A stretch of 34,967 nt of DNA. Origin: Coriobacteriia bacterium (GTDB taxonomy: Bacteria > Actinomycetota > Coriobacteriia > Anaerosomatales > JAAXUF01). Numbering within the stretch: position 1 is the stretch's first letter; each line of letters starts with the position of its first letter. The position numbers were made by a program, and so were the translations under genes. Of the stretch, positions 28,134-34,967 are shown one piece after another. The DNA lies in NCBI GenBank assembly GCA_031292615.1, contig JARLGT010000127.1, forward strand, positions 1 through 34,967, given 5' to 3'. The notes under the pieces were generated by a model, which had not been told where the DNA came from, did no database searches, and saw nothing but the letters and a program-made list of their open reading frames with translations.

Positions 28134-28790
28134 TTACTCCTGGGCCTGGGGCCCTCCGGTAGAGACGACCACCATCGCCGAGCGGATCACGCGCTCGCCA
28201 AGCGAGTAGCCCTTCTGGAACACCTCGATGACCGTACCATCCGGCACGCTGGTGTCCTCGCGCTGGCTGACCGCCTGCTGCACCATCGGATCGAAGTGCT
28301 CGCCGGTGGGGTCGATCACCGACACGCCCTCCTTGCCCAGCACGCCGAGAATCTGCGCATGCACGGCCTCGACGCCCGCAAGCAGGTGCTTCAGGTCGCC
28401 GCCGGCGGTCGTGTGCTCGATGGCGCGCTCCAGGTTGTCCAGAGCGGGCAGCAACTCCGTGACGAGACGCTCGCTTGCGCGGCGACGCTCCTCCTCGCGC
28501 TCGCGAGTGATGCGCTTGCGGAAGTTGTCGAACTCAGCCTGCGCGCGCATCGCATGATCGCGATACTCCGCAGACTCGACGCGAAGCGCCTCAAGCTCGG
28601 CCTCCAGCTGGTCGCCACGAAGCTCGTATTCAGCGCCAAGATCCTCAAGCAGCTCAGGATCGATAGCGTCCTGTGCGTCCGCCTCAGGCGGAGCCTGGGC
28701 GGGGTCCGAAGACCCCGCCGAAGCCTGATGTCTTGCTGAGCGCGGGGTCTTCGGATCCTGTCGCCCAGGCGTGGGATGAGAGGGACTCAT
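28134..28790 (-). CDS. grpE: Nucleotide exchange factor GrpE
   Basis: A 218-residue co-chaperone that releases ADP from DnaK. The long helical stalk (about 45-125, including EYRDHAMRAQAEFDNFRKRITREREEERRRA) and the beta head ending FDPMVQQAVSQREDTSVPDGTVIEVFQKGYSLGERVIRSAMVVVS are classic. The first 45 residues are disordered and Pro/Ala/Asp-rich. Residues about 7-33 are encoded by a 78-bp inverted-repeat element that looks inserted. It begins 2 bases after the dnaK stop. Confidence 0.95.
   Translation of the reverse strand: MSPSHPTPGRQDPKTPRSARHQASAGSSDPAQAPPEADAQDAIDPELLEDLGAEYELRGDQLEAELEALRVESAEYRDHAMRAQAEFDNFRKRITREREEERRRASERLVTELLPALDNLERAIEHTTAGGDLKHLLAGVEAVHAQILGVLGKEGVSVIDPTGEHFDPMVQQAVSQREDTSVPDGTVIEVFQKGYSLGERVIRSAMVVVSTGGPQAQE
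28693..28770. repeat. 78-bp imperfect palindromic element inside grpE
   Basis: The left arm (28693-28718) and right arm (28742-28770) pair over 25 of 26 left-arm positions, with one mismatch and a 3-base insertion in the right arm. The loop is 23 bases. The left arm also contains its own perfect 9-bp hairpin, GGCGGGGTC (28698-28706) with GACCCCGCC (28711-28719). Total length is 78 bases, a multiple of three, and it lies in the codons for the disordered GrpE N-terminus. This is what an in-frame palindromic repeat insertion would look like. Confidence 0.75.
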
Positions 28791-28792
28791 CG

Positions 28793-30694
28793 CTACTTCG
28801 CCTCGTCGTCGTCGACAACCTCGTAGTCGGCATCGACCACGTCGTCGGCCGGAGCCTCGCCCTCGGCGCCTTCGCCGGCTGCGTCGTGGCCTTCGGCAGC
28901 CTGGTAGACAACCTCGGCAAGCTTGTAGCTGGCCGTCTGCAGCGACTCGGTCTTGGCCTTGATCTCGTCGACGTCGGTGCCCTCAAGCGCCTTCTTCAGC
29001 GCATCGCTGGCCTCGTTGACCTCGGTCTTCGTCTCGTCCGGAACCTTGTCGCCAAGATCCTTGAGGGTCTTCTCGGTGGCGTAGACCAGGGTGTCGGCGG
29101 TGTTGCGCGCCTCGACCTCTTCCTTGCGCTTGCGGTCCTCGTCAGCGTGCTTGTCGGCGTCGGTGACCATGCGCTCGACTTCGTCGTCGGACAGCGCCGT
29201 GGTGCCGGTGATGGTGATGCGCTGCTCTTGACCGGTTCCGCGGTCCTTGGCCGAGACATTCACGATGCCGTTGGCGTCGATGTCGAACGTGACCTCGACC
29301 TGCGGCACGCCGCGCGGGGCTGACGGGATGTTCATCAGGTGGAACTTGCCCAGCGTCTTGTTGTCGCCAGCCATCTCGCGCTCGCCCTGTAGCACGTGGA
29401 TCTCGACGCTCGTCTGGCCGTCTGCGGCCGTCGTATACGTCTCGGTCTTGCGCGTCGGGATGGTGGTGTTGCGCTCGATCATCTTGGTCATGACGCCACC
29501 GAGCGTCTCAACGCCGAGAGACAGCGGCGTGACGTCCAGCAGCAGGATGTCCTTGACGTCGCCGGAGAGCACGCCGCCCTGGATGGCCGCGCCAACCGCG
29601 ACGACCTCGTCCGGGTTGACGCCCATGTGCGGGTCCTTGCCGGTCATCTTCTTGACCAGCTCCTGGACGGCCGGCATGCGGGTCGAGCCGCCGACGAGGA
29701 TGACCTCGTCGATCTCGCCCATCGAGACGCCAGCGTCCTTCATGGCCGACTCGACCGGCTTGCGGGTGCGCTCGAGCAAGTCGCCCGTGACCTTCTCGAA
29801 CTCGGCACGCGATAGGGTGATGTCGAGATGCTTGGGGCCGGAAGCATCGGCGGTGATGAAGGGCAGGTTGATGGTGGCCTGCTGCGTGGTCGAGAGCTCC
29901 ATCTTGGCGCGCTCGGCGGCCTCCTTGAGGCGCTGCAGGGCCATCTTGTCGGCACGAAGGTCGATGCCGTGGTCGGACTTGAACTTGTCGGCGAGCCAGT
30001 CGATGACCTTGTGGTCCCAGTCGTCTCCGCCGAGATGGTTGTCGCCGTTGGTCGACTTGACCTCGAAGACGCCGTCGCCCAGCTCGAGGATGGACACGTC
30101 GAACGTGCCGCCGCCCAAGTCGAAGACGAGGATCGTCTGGCTCTTGTCGCCCTTGTCCAGGCCGTACGCAAGTGCAGCCGCAGTCGGCTCGTTGATGATG
30201 CGCAGAACCTCGAGGCCCGCGATACGGCCTGCGTCCTTGGTCGCCTGGCGCTGCGTGTCGTTGAAGTACGCCGGGACCGTGATGACCGCCTGCGTGATGG
30301 TCTCGCCGAGGTACTTCTCGGCGTCGCTCTTGAGCTTCTGGAGGACCATCGCCGAGATCTCCTCGGGCGTGTAGCCCTTGCCCTCGATGTCGACCTCGAC
30401 GCGGCCGTCCTTGCCCTTGGCGACCTCGTAGGAGATCGTCTTGCGCTCGGCGACGGTCTCCTCGAACTTGCGGCCGATGAAGCGCTTGATCGACGTGATC
30501 GTGTTCTCGGGGTTGGTCACGGCCTGGTTCTTGGCCGCCTTGCCGACGACCCGCTCGCCATCCTTGCGGAATGCGACAACCGACGGCGTGGTGCGATCGC
30601 CCTCTGCGTTGATGATGATGGTCGGCTCTCCACCTTCGAGGACGGCCATCGCCGAGTTGGTGGTACCGAGATCGATACCGAGTACCTTCGCCAT
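28793..30694 (-). CDS. dnaK: Chaperone DnaK (Hsp70)
   Basis: A 633-residue Hsp70. The ATPase domain opens with [15 protein letters not shown], has [13 protein letters not shown] and [17 protein letters not shown], and the linker is [13 protein letters not shown]. The substrate domain and a helical lid follow, ending in an Asp/Glu-rich tail. It refolds proteins in the cytoplasm with DnaJ and GrpE and serves as HspR co-repressor in actinobacteria. GGGGAG precedes the ATG with 7-base spacing. It is the first gene of the four-gene operon, with a good promoter about 100 bases upstream. Confidence 0.98.
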   Translation of the reverse strand: MAKVLGIDLGTTNSAMAVLEGGEPTIIINAEGDRTTPSVVAFRKDGERVVGKAAKNQAVTNPENTITSIKRFIGRKFEETVAERKTISYEVAKGKDGRVEVDIEGKGYTPEEISAMVLQKLKSDAEKYLGETITQAVITVPAYFNDTQRQATKDAGRIAGLEVLRIINEPTAAALAYGLDKGDKSQTILVFDLGGGTFDVSILELGDGVFEVKSTNGDNHLGGDDWDHKVIDWLADKFKSDHGIDLRADKMALQRLKEAAERAKMELSTTQQATINLPFITADASGPKHLDITLSRAEFEKVTGDLLERTRKPVESAMKDAGVSMGEIDEVILVGGSTRMPAVQELVKKMTGKDPHMGVNPDEVVAVGAAIQGGVLSGDVKDILLLDVTPLSLGVETLGGVMTKMIERNTTIPTRKTETYTTAADGQTSVEIHVLQGEREMAGDNKTLGKFHLMNIPSAPRGVPQVEVTFDIDANGIVNVSAKDRGTGQEQRITITGTTALSDDEVERMVTDADKHADEDRKRKEEVEARNTADTLVYATEKTLKDLGDKVPDETKTEVNEASDALKKALEGTDVDEIKAKTESLQTASYKLAEVVYQAAEGHDAAGEGAEGEAPADDVVDADYEVVDDDEAK

Positions 30695-30783
30695 GCTGTT
30701 GCTCCCCTTTCACATCGCCTGTTCGCCGCTTTCGCGAGTGCGACCGTTGACTGCATCGTTGAGTTGGCGGGAGTTCGCCGCCT

Positions 30784-30811
30784 TGCGGCACTCTAAAATC
30801 TAAGTGCGGCA
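30784..30811. promoter_or_regulatory. Inverted repeat over the dnaK -10 region
   Basis: TGCGGCACT (30784-30792) and AGTGCGGCA (30803-30811) match as inverted copies at 8 of 9 positions, with a 10-base AT-rich spacer. The core GCACT/AGTGC recalls CIRCE, but the spacing is one base short and outer positions differ. On the minus strand an adjacent CTTGACA resembles half of an HspR HAIR site. It most likely binds a heat-shock repressor. Confidence 0.45.
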
Positions 30812-30818
30812 TTGTCAA
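30790..30818 (-). promoter_or_regulatory. Predicted dnaK promoter
   Basis: On the minus strand TTGACA (30818-30813, perfect -35) is followed after exactly 17 bases by TAGAGT (30795-30790). The rest of the 317-base gap to the ferredoxin gene holds inverted repeats and the ferredoxin promoter; I see no gene there. Confidence 0.7.
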
Positions 30819-30824
30819 GTTATA

Positions 30825-30847
30825 TACCAACGCCACGTGTATTGGTA
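30825..30847. promoter_or_regulatory. Inverted repeat upstream of the dnaK -35
   Basis: TACCAA (30825-30830) and TTGGTA (30842-30847) are perfect 6-bp arms with an 11-base spacer, ending 7 bases upstream of the dnaK -35. A second repeat, GTTTGC/GCAAAC (30881-30897), lies toward the ferredoxin promoter. Either could be an activator or repressor site; none matches a regulator I can name. Confidence 0.3.
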
Positions 30848-30924
30848 CCCGGCCGCGCACATCCTAACGCCGCTCCGCGTGTTTGCGGTCGGCAAACGAC
30901 CTTTCTAGAGACGTGCCAAACCCC

Positions 30925-30953
30925 TTTACACTGCGCGAGTGCGTGGGTAAGGT
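30925..30953 (+). promoter_or_regulatory. Predicted ferredoxin promoter
   Basis: TTTACA (30925-30930) and TAAGGT (30948-30953) are separated by 17 bases, about 60 bases upstream of the ferredoxin start. Confidence 0.5.
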
Positions 30954-31011
30954 ACGCACGACTAAAAGCAGCCGACGCGCCTAATTCGGCGAGAACCGAG
31001 AAGGAGTTTCG

Positions 31012-31200
31012 ATGCCCCGTCCTATCATCAACGAAGACGACTGCTCGGCTTGTGGGATCTGCGTCGACGCGTGCCCCAACGGCGTGCTGGAGATCGTCGG
31101 AGACGCGGCCGAGCCGGTCAACGACGAGAACTGCGACGCCTGCGCCACGTGCATGGAAGAGTGCCCGATGGGCGCCATCACGGAGATCGAAGAGGACTAG
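31012..31200 (+). CDS. 2[4Fe-4S] ferredoxin
   Basis: A 62-residue clostridial-type ferredoxin with two CXXCXXCXXXCP motifs: Cys11, 14, 17, 21 and Cys41, 44, 47, 51. Each motif's last Cys pairs with the other group to hold two [4Fe-4S] clusters. It is highly acidic and should be a low-potential cytoplasmic electron carrier, fitting an anaerobic lifestyle. AAGGAG precedes the ATG with 5-base spacing. It is monocistronic, with its own promoter and a strong terminator. Confidence 0.96.
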   Translation: MPRPIINEDDCSACGICVDACPNGVLEIVGDAAEPVNDENCDACATCMEECPMGAITEIEED

Positions 31201-31224
31201 CGACCCTTCCGTATGAGTGACTTC

Positions 31225-31251
31225 GAACAGACCGGGAATCCCGGTCTGTTC
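31225..31251. terminator. Strong bidirectional terminator after the ferredoxin gene
   Basis: GAACAGACCGGG and CCCGGTCTGTTC form a perfect 12-bp stem with an AAT loop between convergent genes. Confidence 0.85.
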
Positions 31252-31277
31252 TCGTGTGGGGGCTCCGGCCGATCTGA

Positions 31278-31847
31278 CTAGTAGACCGGACCCTCGGCCT
31301 TAGCCGCTTGCAGCTGGCGCCACACGCGCTTCTTGCGCGCCGCATCGCCGAGAGAGGCTTCCAGCCCGTCGACCGCCACGATGCGGCGCCCCAGCACGCG
31401 GGCCTCCTCGCCGAACGCTGGCTGCGCGATTCCGAACGCCTCGGCGACATCGGCGGCAGCCTCGGCATCGAGCGCCAGAATCAGCGTCGGGTCGACCGCC
31501 TCGATCTGCAGTCGCAGCCGATCGCTGCGCCGCTCCGCCGAGAGCCCCGGCTCGGGCCGCGAGAGTGTGGCGAAGATCGCGTCCTCGGCCCAGCCCAGCG
31601 CAACGAGGGCCTTGCCGGCCGCCTCGCCATCGGCGCCAGTCAGCGCCGCGCCGCCGCTCGCCTCCGCGGGGCCGGCAAAGCCCTTGACCGCTACGACGTC
31701 GGCGAAAAGCGAGCCGCTCCACGCCACCGCATCGCTACCCGGCGCGAGCGCATCGGCGGCTGCGAGTTCGGCGCGAGCGCGTGCCTCAAAGACGCCGCGG
31801 ACCTGCAGCGGTGTCATCTTCGCGTGGGTCTCGGTGGGCTTGCTCAC
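31278..31847 (-). CDS. Protein of unknown function, possibly degenerate uracil-DNA-glycosylase fold
   Basis: A 189-residue protein rich in Ala. The order of segments, LFADVVAVKGFAGPAEASGG, then a helix with GEAAGKALVALGWAEDAIFATLSRPEPG, then RLQIEAVDPTLILALDAEAA, parallels family 4 uracil-DNA glycosylases (strand-loop-helix, partner strand ending in a proline loop, then the line -RPFLERQIELIRPRVIVALG- type strand). The catalytic acidic loop and the four Fe-S cysteines of that family are absent; there is no Cys at all. So it may be a catalytically dead relative, or the likeness is superficial. The GTG at 31847 overlaps the epimerase stop by 4 bases (GTGA), implying coupled translation. Confidence 0.75.
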   Translation of the reverse strand: MSKPTETHAKMTPLQVRGVFEARARAELAAADALAPGSDAVAWSGSLFADVVAVKGFAGPAEASGGAALTGADGEAAGKALVALGWAEDAIFATLSRPEPGLSAERRSDRLRLQIEAVDPTLILALDAEAAADVAEAFGIAQPAFGEEARVLGRRIVAVDGLEASLGDAARKKRVWRQLQAAKAEGPVY

Positions 31848-32791
31848 GCCTGCGAGGCGTACCAGCGCCAGGTCATGTCGGCACCCCGCTCAAGCGTCTG
31901 GTGAGCACTCCAGCCAAACGTCTTGGCGGCCTTGAGCGGCGAGAGCGAGCTGCGCAGCACGTCTGCCTCGCGCGCTGGCTCGTACTCCACGGCACCTAGG
32001 TAGCCGCTCGCGAGCCGCAGCGCCATGAACAGGTCATTGACGCTGGTCTCCAAGCCGGTCGAGACGTTGTACGCGGCGCCGTCGCCGGGCCCTCCAGCAA
32101 GCAGCTCCTCGGCCACCAGCGCCGAGACGATTGCGCCGACCACGTCGCCGACGTAGATGAAGTCGCGTGTCTGGTTGCCATCGCCGTAGACGACCGGCGT
32201 GACCTGGTCGTGCATCCGCTGGCAGAAGATCGCCACGACTCCGCCCTCGCCGGCGCCGTCCTGACGCGGGCCGTAGACGTTGCTGAAGCGAAACGACGCC
32301 CAGTCGGTCGAACTGCCGGCCAGTGCCTCGGCAAGCAGGCCCTCGGCGGCAAGCTTCGAGCGGCCGTACGGGTTGACCGGCGCTTTGGTTGCGCTCTCGT
32401 CCAGCGGCAGGTCGGCCGCCGCTGGCTCGCCGTAGACCGCAGCCGACGACGCCGAGATCACGCGCGTGGCGCCTGCCGCTCGGGCTGCCTCGGCGACGAT
32501 GCGCGTGCCCTCGGCGTTGACCGCCCAGTCGCGGTCGGGGTCGCGCAGCGACTCGGTGACGCTGGCCTGCGCGGCCAGGTGCACCACAGCGTCTGGCGCA
32601 AACTCGGCGACGAGCCTGGGAAACGAAGGATCGAGGATGTCGATCACGCGCGACCACGCGTATGGATGTATGTTCTCGCGCTTGCCTGCGGAGAGGTTGT
32701 CGATGACGCCCACGTCGTTCCCACCGGCTACAAGCGCGTAGACGAGGTTCGAGCCGATGAAACCGGCTCCGCCGGTGACGAGAACGCGCAT
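31844..32791 (-). CDS. NAD-dependent sugar-nucleotide epimerase, GalE-like
   Basis: A 315-residue extended short-chain dehydrogenase. NAD motif GGAGFIGS (7-14), the Ser-containing strand SASSAAVYGE (113-122) and Tyr142/Lys146 in NPYGRSK complete the catalytic set. FRFSNVYGPRQ and GDGNQTRDFIYVGDVV are typical of UDP-glucose 4-epimerases and related UDP-sugar enzymes. It probably interconverts UDP-glucose and UDP-galactose or their N-acetyl forms for envelope polysaccharide; exact substrate unknown. GGAGGG precedes the ATG. It is coupled to the unknown gene downstream. Confidence 0.9.
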   Translation of the reverse strand: MRVLVTGGAGFIGSNLVYALVAGGNDVGVIDNLSAGKRENIHPYAWSRVIDILDPSFPRLVAEFAPDAVVHLAAQASVTESLRDPDRDWAVNAEGTRIVAEAARAAGATRVISASSAAVYGEPAAADLPLDESATKAPVNPYGRSKLAAEGLLAEALAGSSTDWASFRFSNVYGPRQDGAGEGGVVAIFCQRMHDQVTPVVYGDGNQTRDFIYVGDVVGAIVSALVAEELLAGGPGDGAAYNVSTGLETSVNDLFMALRLASGYLGAVEYEPAREADVLRSSLSPLKAAKTFGWSAHQTLERGADMTWRWYASQA

Positions 32792-32975
32792 GTGCCCTCC
32801 AAGTTGAGAGTCGCCGCCCAGCCGAGATGCCGGACGCCCGTGACGTGCCGAAGCGCCCGAGTCGGCCCCGAACAGATTCTAGCGCCCCTCGCTCGGCCTT
32901 GGGGCGCGTCTATCTGCTGATTGTGTGATGCGACCCACAAAGATTGACGCCGAGGTGCCGATAATGCCTCTGTAC

Positions 32976-32995
32976 CGCCGAGGGGAAGCTCGGCG
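32976..32995 (+). repeat. Hairpin in the leader of the exported-protein gene
   Basis: CGCCGAG and CTCGGCG form a 7-bp stem around GGGAAG. The sequence CCGAGGGG occurs in this hairpin (32978-32985) and again at the ribosome site (33005-33012). The remainder of the 228-base gap after the epimerase shows no gene and no clear promoter. Confidence 0.3.
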
Positions 32996-33019
32996 CGGCA
33001 ACCACCGAGGGGCACTCTT

Positions 33020-33418
33020 GTGAACGCAGTCACGTTGGTCAGGCGCAGTGTGCGGTTCGCGTTCCGCAGAATCGCCATGCCTGCGCTCGTCGCGTCGCTT
33101 GCGCTTGGCGCAGCGGCCGGACCGCACGGCGTCACCGCGCGCCTCGCGCCCAAGCCGGCCGTGATTGCCCAAGAACTGCAAGCGCATCGCGATCTGCCCA
33201 AGGGAACGACTCTGACCCTGGGCGACCCAAGCAAGCCATTCGTGGTGGCGTACGACGAGAAGGGCCGCATCCTCGTCACGCCGCCGAAAGGCGAGACGTT
33301 CGTCGCGCTCGTGGCGCGTGGGTTCTCGCAGATGGGGACGCTGACCCAGCAGGCAACTTCGGCGTTGCACCCCGAACACAGCGAGGTCGCCGCCGCCGCT
33401 ACGGTCAGCAATCAGTAG
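33020..33418 (+). CDS. Small exported protein of unknown function
   Basis: A 132-residue protein I do not recognise. A basic N-terminus (VRRSVRFAFRR) and a hydrophobic stretch (PALVASLALGAAAG, about 21-34) form a signal peptide, probably cut near residue 40. The mature part has a beta-like segment with GTTLTLGDPSKPFVVAYDEKGRILVTPPKGE. The rest is soluble and has no Cys. The GTG at 33020 follows GAGGGG with 7-base spacing. It is a single gene converging on lon, separated by a hairpin. Confidence 0.7.
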   Translation: MNAVTLVRRSVRFAFRRIAMPALVASLALGAAAGPHGVTARLAPKPAVIAQELQAHRDLPKGTTLTLGDPSKPFVVAYDEKGRILVTPPKGETFVALVARGFSQMGTLTQQATSALHPEHSEVAAAATVSNQ

Positions 33419-33420
33419 CG

Positions 33421-33445
33421 CCAGCGCGCACCCCGCGCGCGCTGG
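33421..33445. terminator. Terminator between convergent exported-protein gene and lon
   Basis: CCAGCGCGC (33421-33429) and GCGCGCTGG (33437-33445) form a perfect 9-bp stem with a seven-base loop. Confidence 0.7.
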
Positions 33446-33454
33446 AAGCGCCGA

Positions 33455-34967
33455 CTATCGCTTGGATCGCTTGCTGGCGGCAAACGTCTTGGGCCTGCAC
33501 GATCCCACAAGCGCGAGATCGAGCACCTGATCCATGGTGCGGACCGGAATGATCTCGAGCTCCTCGCGAACCTTTACGGGCACGAGTTCGAGGTCGCGCA
33601 CGTTCTCCTGAGGGATGAGGATCGTGCTCAGACCCGCACGGTGTGCCGCCAGCAACTTGTCCTTGAGCCCGCCGATCGGCAGCACGCGGCCGCGCAGCGT
33701 GATCTCACCCGTCATCGCCAGGTCTCGGCGAACCGGACAGCCGATCAAGGCCGAGGCCATCGCCGTGGCCATCGTGATGCCCGCCGAAGGGCCGTCCTTC
33801 GGGATGGCCGCAGCCGGCACGTGGATGTGCAGGTCGAGGTTCTCTTGGAAGTCCGGCTCGATTCCCAGGTCCGCCGCCCGCGTGCGAATGTAGCTGACCG
33901 CGGCAGTGGCCGACTCGCGCATCACGTCGCCGAGCTGGCCAGTCAGAATCAGATTGCCCTTGCCTGGCATCTTGGTGGCTTCGATGAAGATGACGTCGCC
34001 GCCCACCTCGGTCCAGACCAGGCCCGTCGCGACCCCGATCTCGTCGGTCTCCTCGGCCATGCCGTAGGAAAACTTCTCGGGGCCGAGGTACTTGTGCAGC
34101 GTGCGCTGGGTGATCGAGGTCTTGCCCCTCTTGCCCTCGACGACCATGCGGGCGACCTGTCGGCAGATCGCGGCAATCTCGCGCTCGAGGCCTCGGACGC
34201 CAGCCTCGCGGGTGTATCGGCGGATGATCTCGCGAAGCGCGCTGTCGGCGATGTTGATCTTGCTGGCGGTCAGGCCGTGCTCGCGAAGCTGCTTCGGGAC
34301 AAGGTAGTCAGTCGCGATGTGGAGCTTCTCTTCCTCGGTGTAGCCGGGGAAGCTAATGATCTCCATGCGGTCGCGAAGTGCCGGCGGGATGGTGTCGAGC
34401 AGGTTGGCCGTCGTGATGAACATGACGTTGGACAGATCGAACGGCGCCTCGAGGTAGTGGTCTTGGAAGGCGTAGTTCTGTTCGGGATCGAGCACCTCGA
34501 GCAACGCCGAGGTCGGGTCGCCGCGGAAGTCGGCGCCCACCTTGTCGATCTCATCCATCATGAAGACAGGGTTCTTGGTCCCGACGGTGTTGATCGACTG
34601 GATGATGCGTCCCGGCAGCGCACCGACGTACGTGCGCCGGTGCCCGCGGATCTCGGCCTCGTCGCGCACGCCACCCAGCGACATACGGATGAACTCGCGA
34701 CCGAGCGAGCGGGCGATCGAGCGGCCGAGCGAGGTCTTGCCCACACCCGGAGGTCCCACGAAGCACAGGATCGGGCCGCGCATCTGGTCGGTGAGCTTGT
34801 GGACCGCCAGGTACTCGAGGATGCGGTCCTTGACCTTCTCCAGGCCGTAGTGGTCGTCCTCGAGGATCTGCTCGGCCTTGTTCAGGTCGATCGGCTTGGA
34901 CTTGGCCTTGCCCCACGGGATCGACAGCAGCCAGTCGAGGTAGTTGCGCACCACCGTGCTCTCGGCC
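33455..34967 (-). CDS. lon: ATP-dependent protease Lon (partial, N-terminus off the window)
   Basis: About 503 C-terminal codons of Lon; the reading frame is open to the right edge, so the N-terminal substrate domain is outside. The AAA module has Walker A GPPGVGKT and Walker [12 protein letters not shown]. The protease domain has the catalytic Ser in [14 protein letters not shown] and the catalytic Lys in [17 protein letters not shown], plus TGEITLRG. Lon degrades damaged and regulatory proteins in the cytoplasm. It fits the stress-gene neighbourhood but is not in the same operon. Confidence 0.97.
   Translation of the reverse strand, partial: AESTVVRNYLDWLLSIPWGKAKSKPIDLNKAEQILEDDHYGLEKVKDRILEYLAVHKLTDQMRGPILCFVGPPGVGKTSLGRSIARSLGREFIRMSLGGVRDEAEIRGHRRTYVGALPGRIIQSINTVGTKNPVFMMDEIDKVGADFRGDPTSALLEVLDPEQNYAFQDHYLEAPFDLSNVMFITTANLLDTIPPALRDRMEIISFPGYTEEEKLHIATDYLVPKQLREHGLTASKINIADSALREIIRRYTREAGVRGLEREIAAICRQVARMVVEGKRGKTSITQRTLHKYLGPEKFSYGMAEETDEIGVATGLVWTEVGGDVIFIEATKMPGKGNLILTGQLGDVMRESATAAVSYIRTRAADLGIEPDFQENLDLHIHVPAAAIPKDGPSAGITMATAMASALIGCPVRRDLAMTGEITLRGRVLPIGGLKDKLLAAHRAGLSTILIPQENVRDLELVPVKVREELEIIPVRTMDQVLDLALVGSCRPKTFAASKRSKR

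Overview
The window is about 35 kb of GC-rich, gene-dense bacterial chromosome. I see no phage, insertion sequence, CRISPR array or RNA gene. The heat-shock cluster dnaK-grpE-dnaJ-hspR, with a MerR-type HspR repressor, is an arrangement typical of Actinomycetota. The multiheme c-type cytochrome, flavocytochrome, bd oxidase and agmatine fermentation genes suggest an anaerobic or microaerobic member, perhaps a deep-branching lineage such as Coriobacteriia. The phylum is an inference from gene order; the class is a guess.

Layout. 1-2009: start of an ABC exporter ATPase, a divergent 88-residue small protein ending in a Cys-Cys-Gly-His-Pro-Gly motif, and rsgA. 2053-5573: a methionine operon, metY-metX-metW (minus strand), behind a long leader. 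That leader encodes a 34-residue peptide with seven Met codons, six of them in a tight cluster, followed by mutually exclusive hairpins. 5621-9510: a mixed set (flavin reductase, acetyltransferase, methyltransferase, DUF2461 protein, MFS exporter). 9555-12477: an Rrf2-type regulator with cydA and cydB. 12544-18064: a complete agmatine deiminase pathway (carbamate kinase, putrescine carbamoyltransferase, antiporter, agmatine deiminase) divergent from a TetR regulator, with a perfect 20-bp palindrome between them. 18069-21907: an electron-transfer cluster (hexaheme cytochrome c, ferric-reductase-like flavocytochrome, unknown protein, DUF4405 membrane protein with two Cys/His motifs). 22028-30847: stress genes (hsp20, an NmrA-like gene, clpB, hspR, dnaJ, grpE, dnaK). 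30925-34967: a 2[4Fe-4S] ferredoxin, a UDG-like protein of unknown activity, a GalE-type epimerase, a small exported protein and the C-terminal part of Lon.

How the parts work together. The met genes make homocysteine from activated homoserine, and the leader looks like a ribosome-stalling attenuator that would read charged Met-tRNA. The agmatine genes convert agmatine to putrescine, ammonia, CO2 and ATP, with the antiporter exchanging substrate and product. HspR probably controls the chaperone genes. The best candidates for something undescribed are the Met leader attenuator, a 78-bp in-frame palindromic element inside the 5' end of grpE, the small CCGHPG protein, and the DUF4405 fusion protein.
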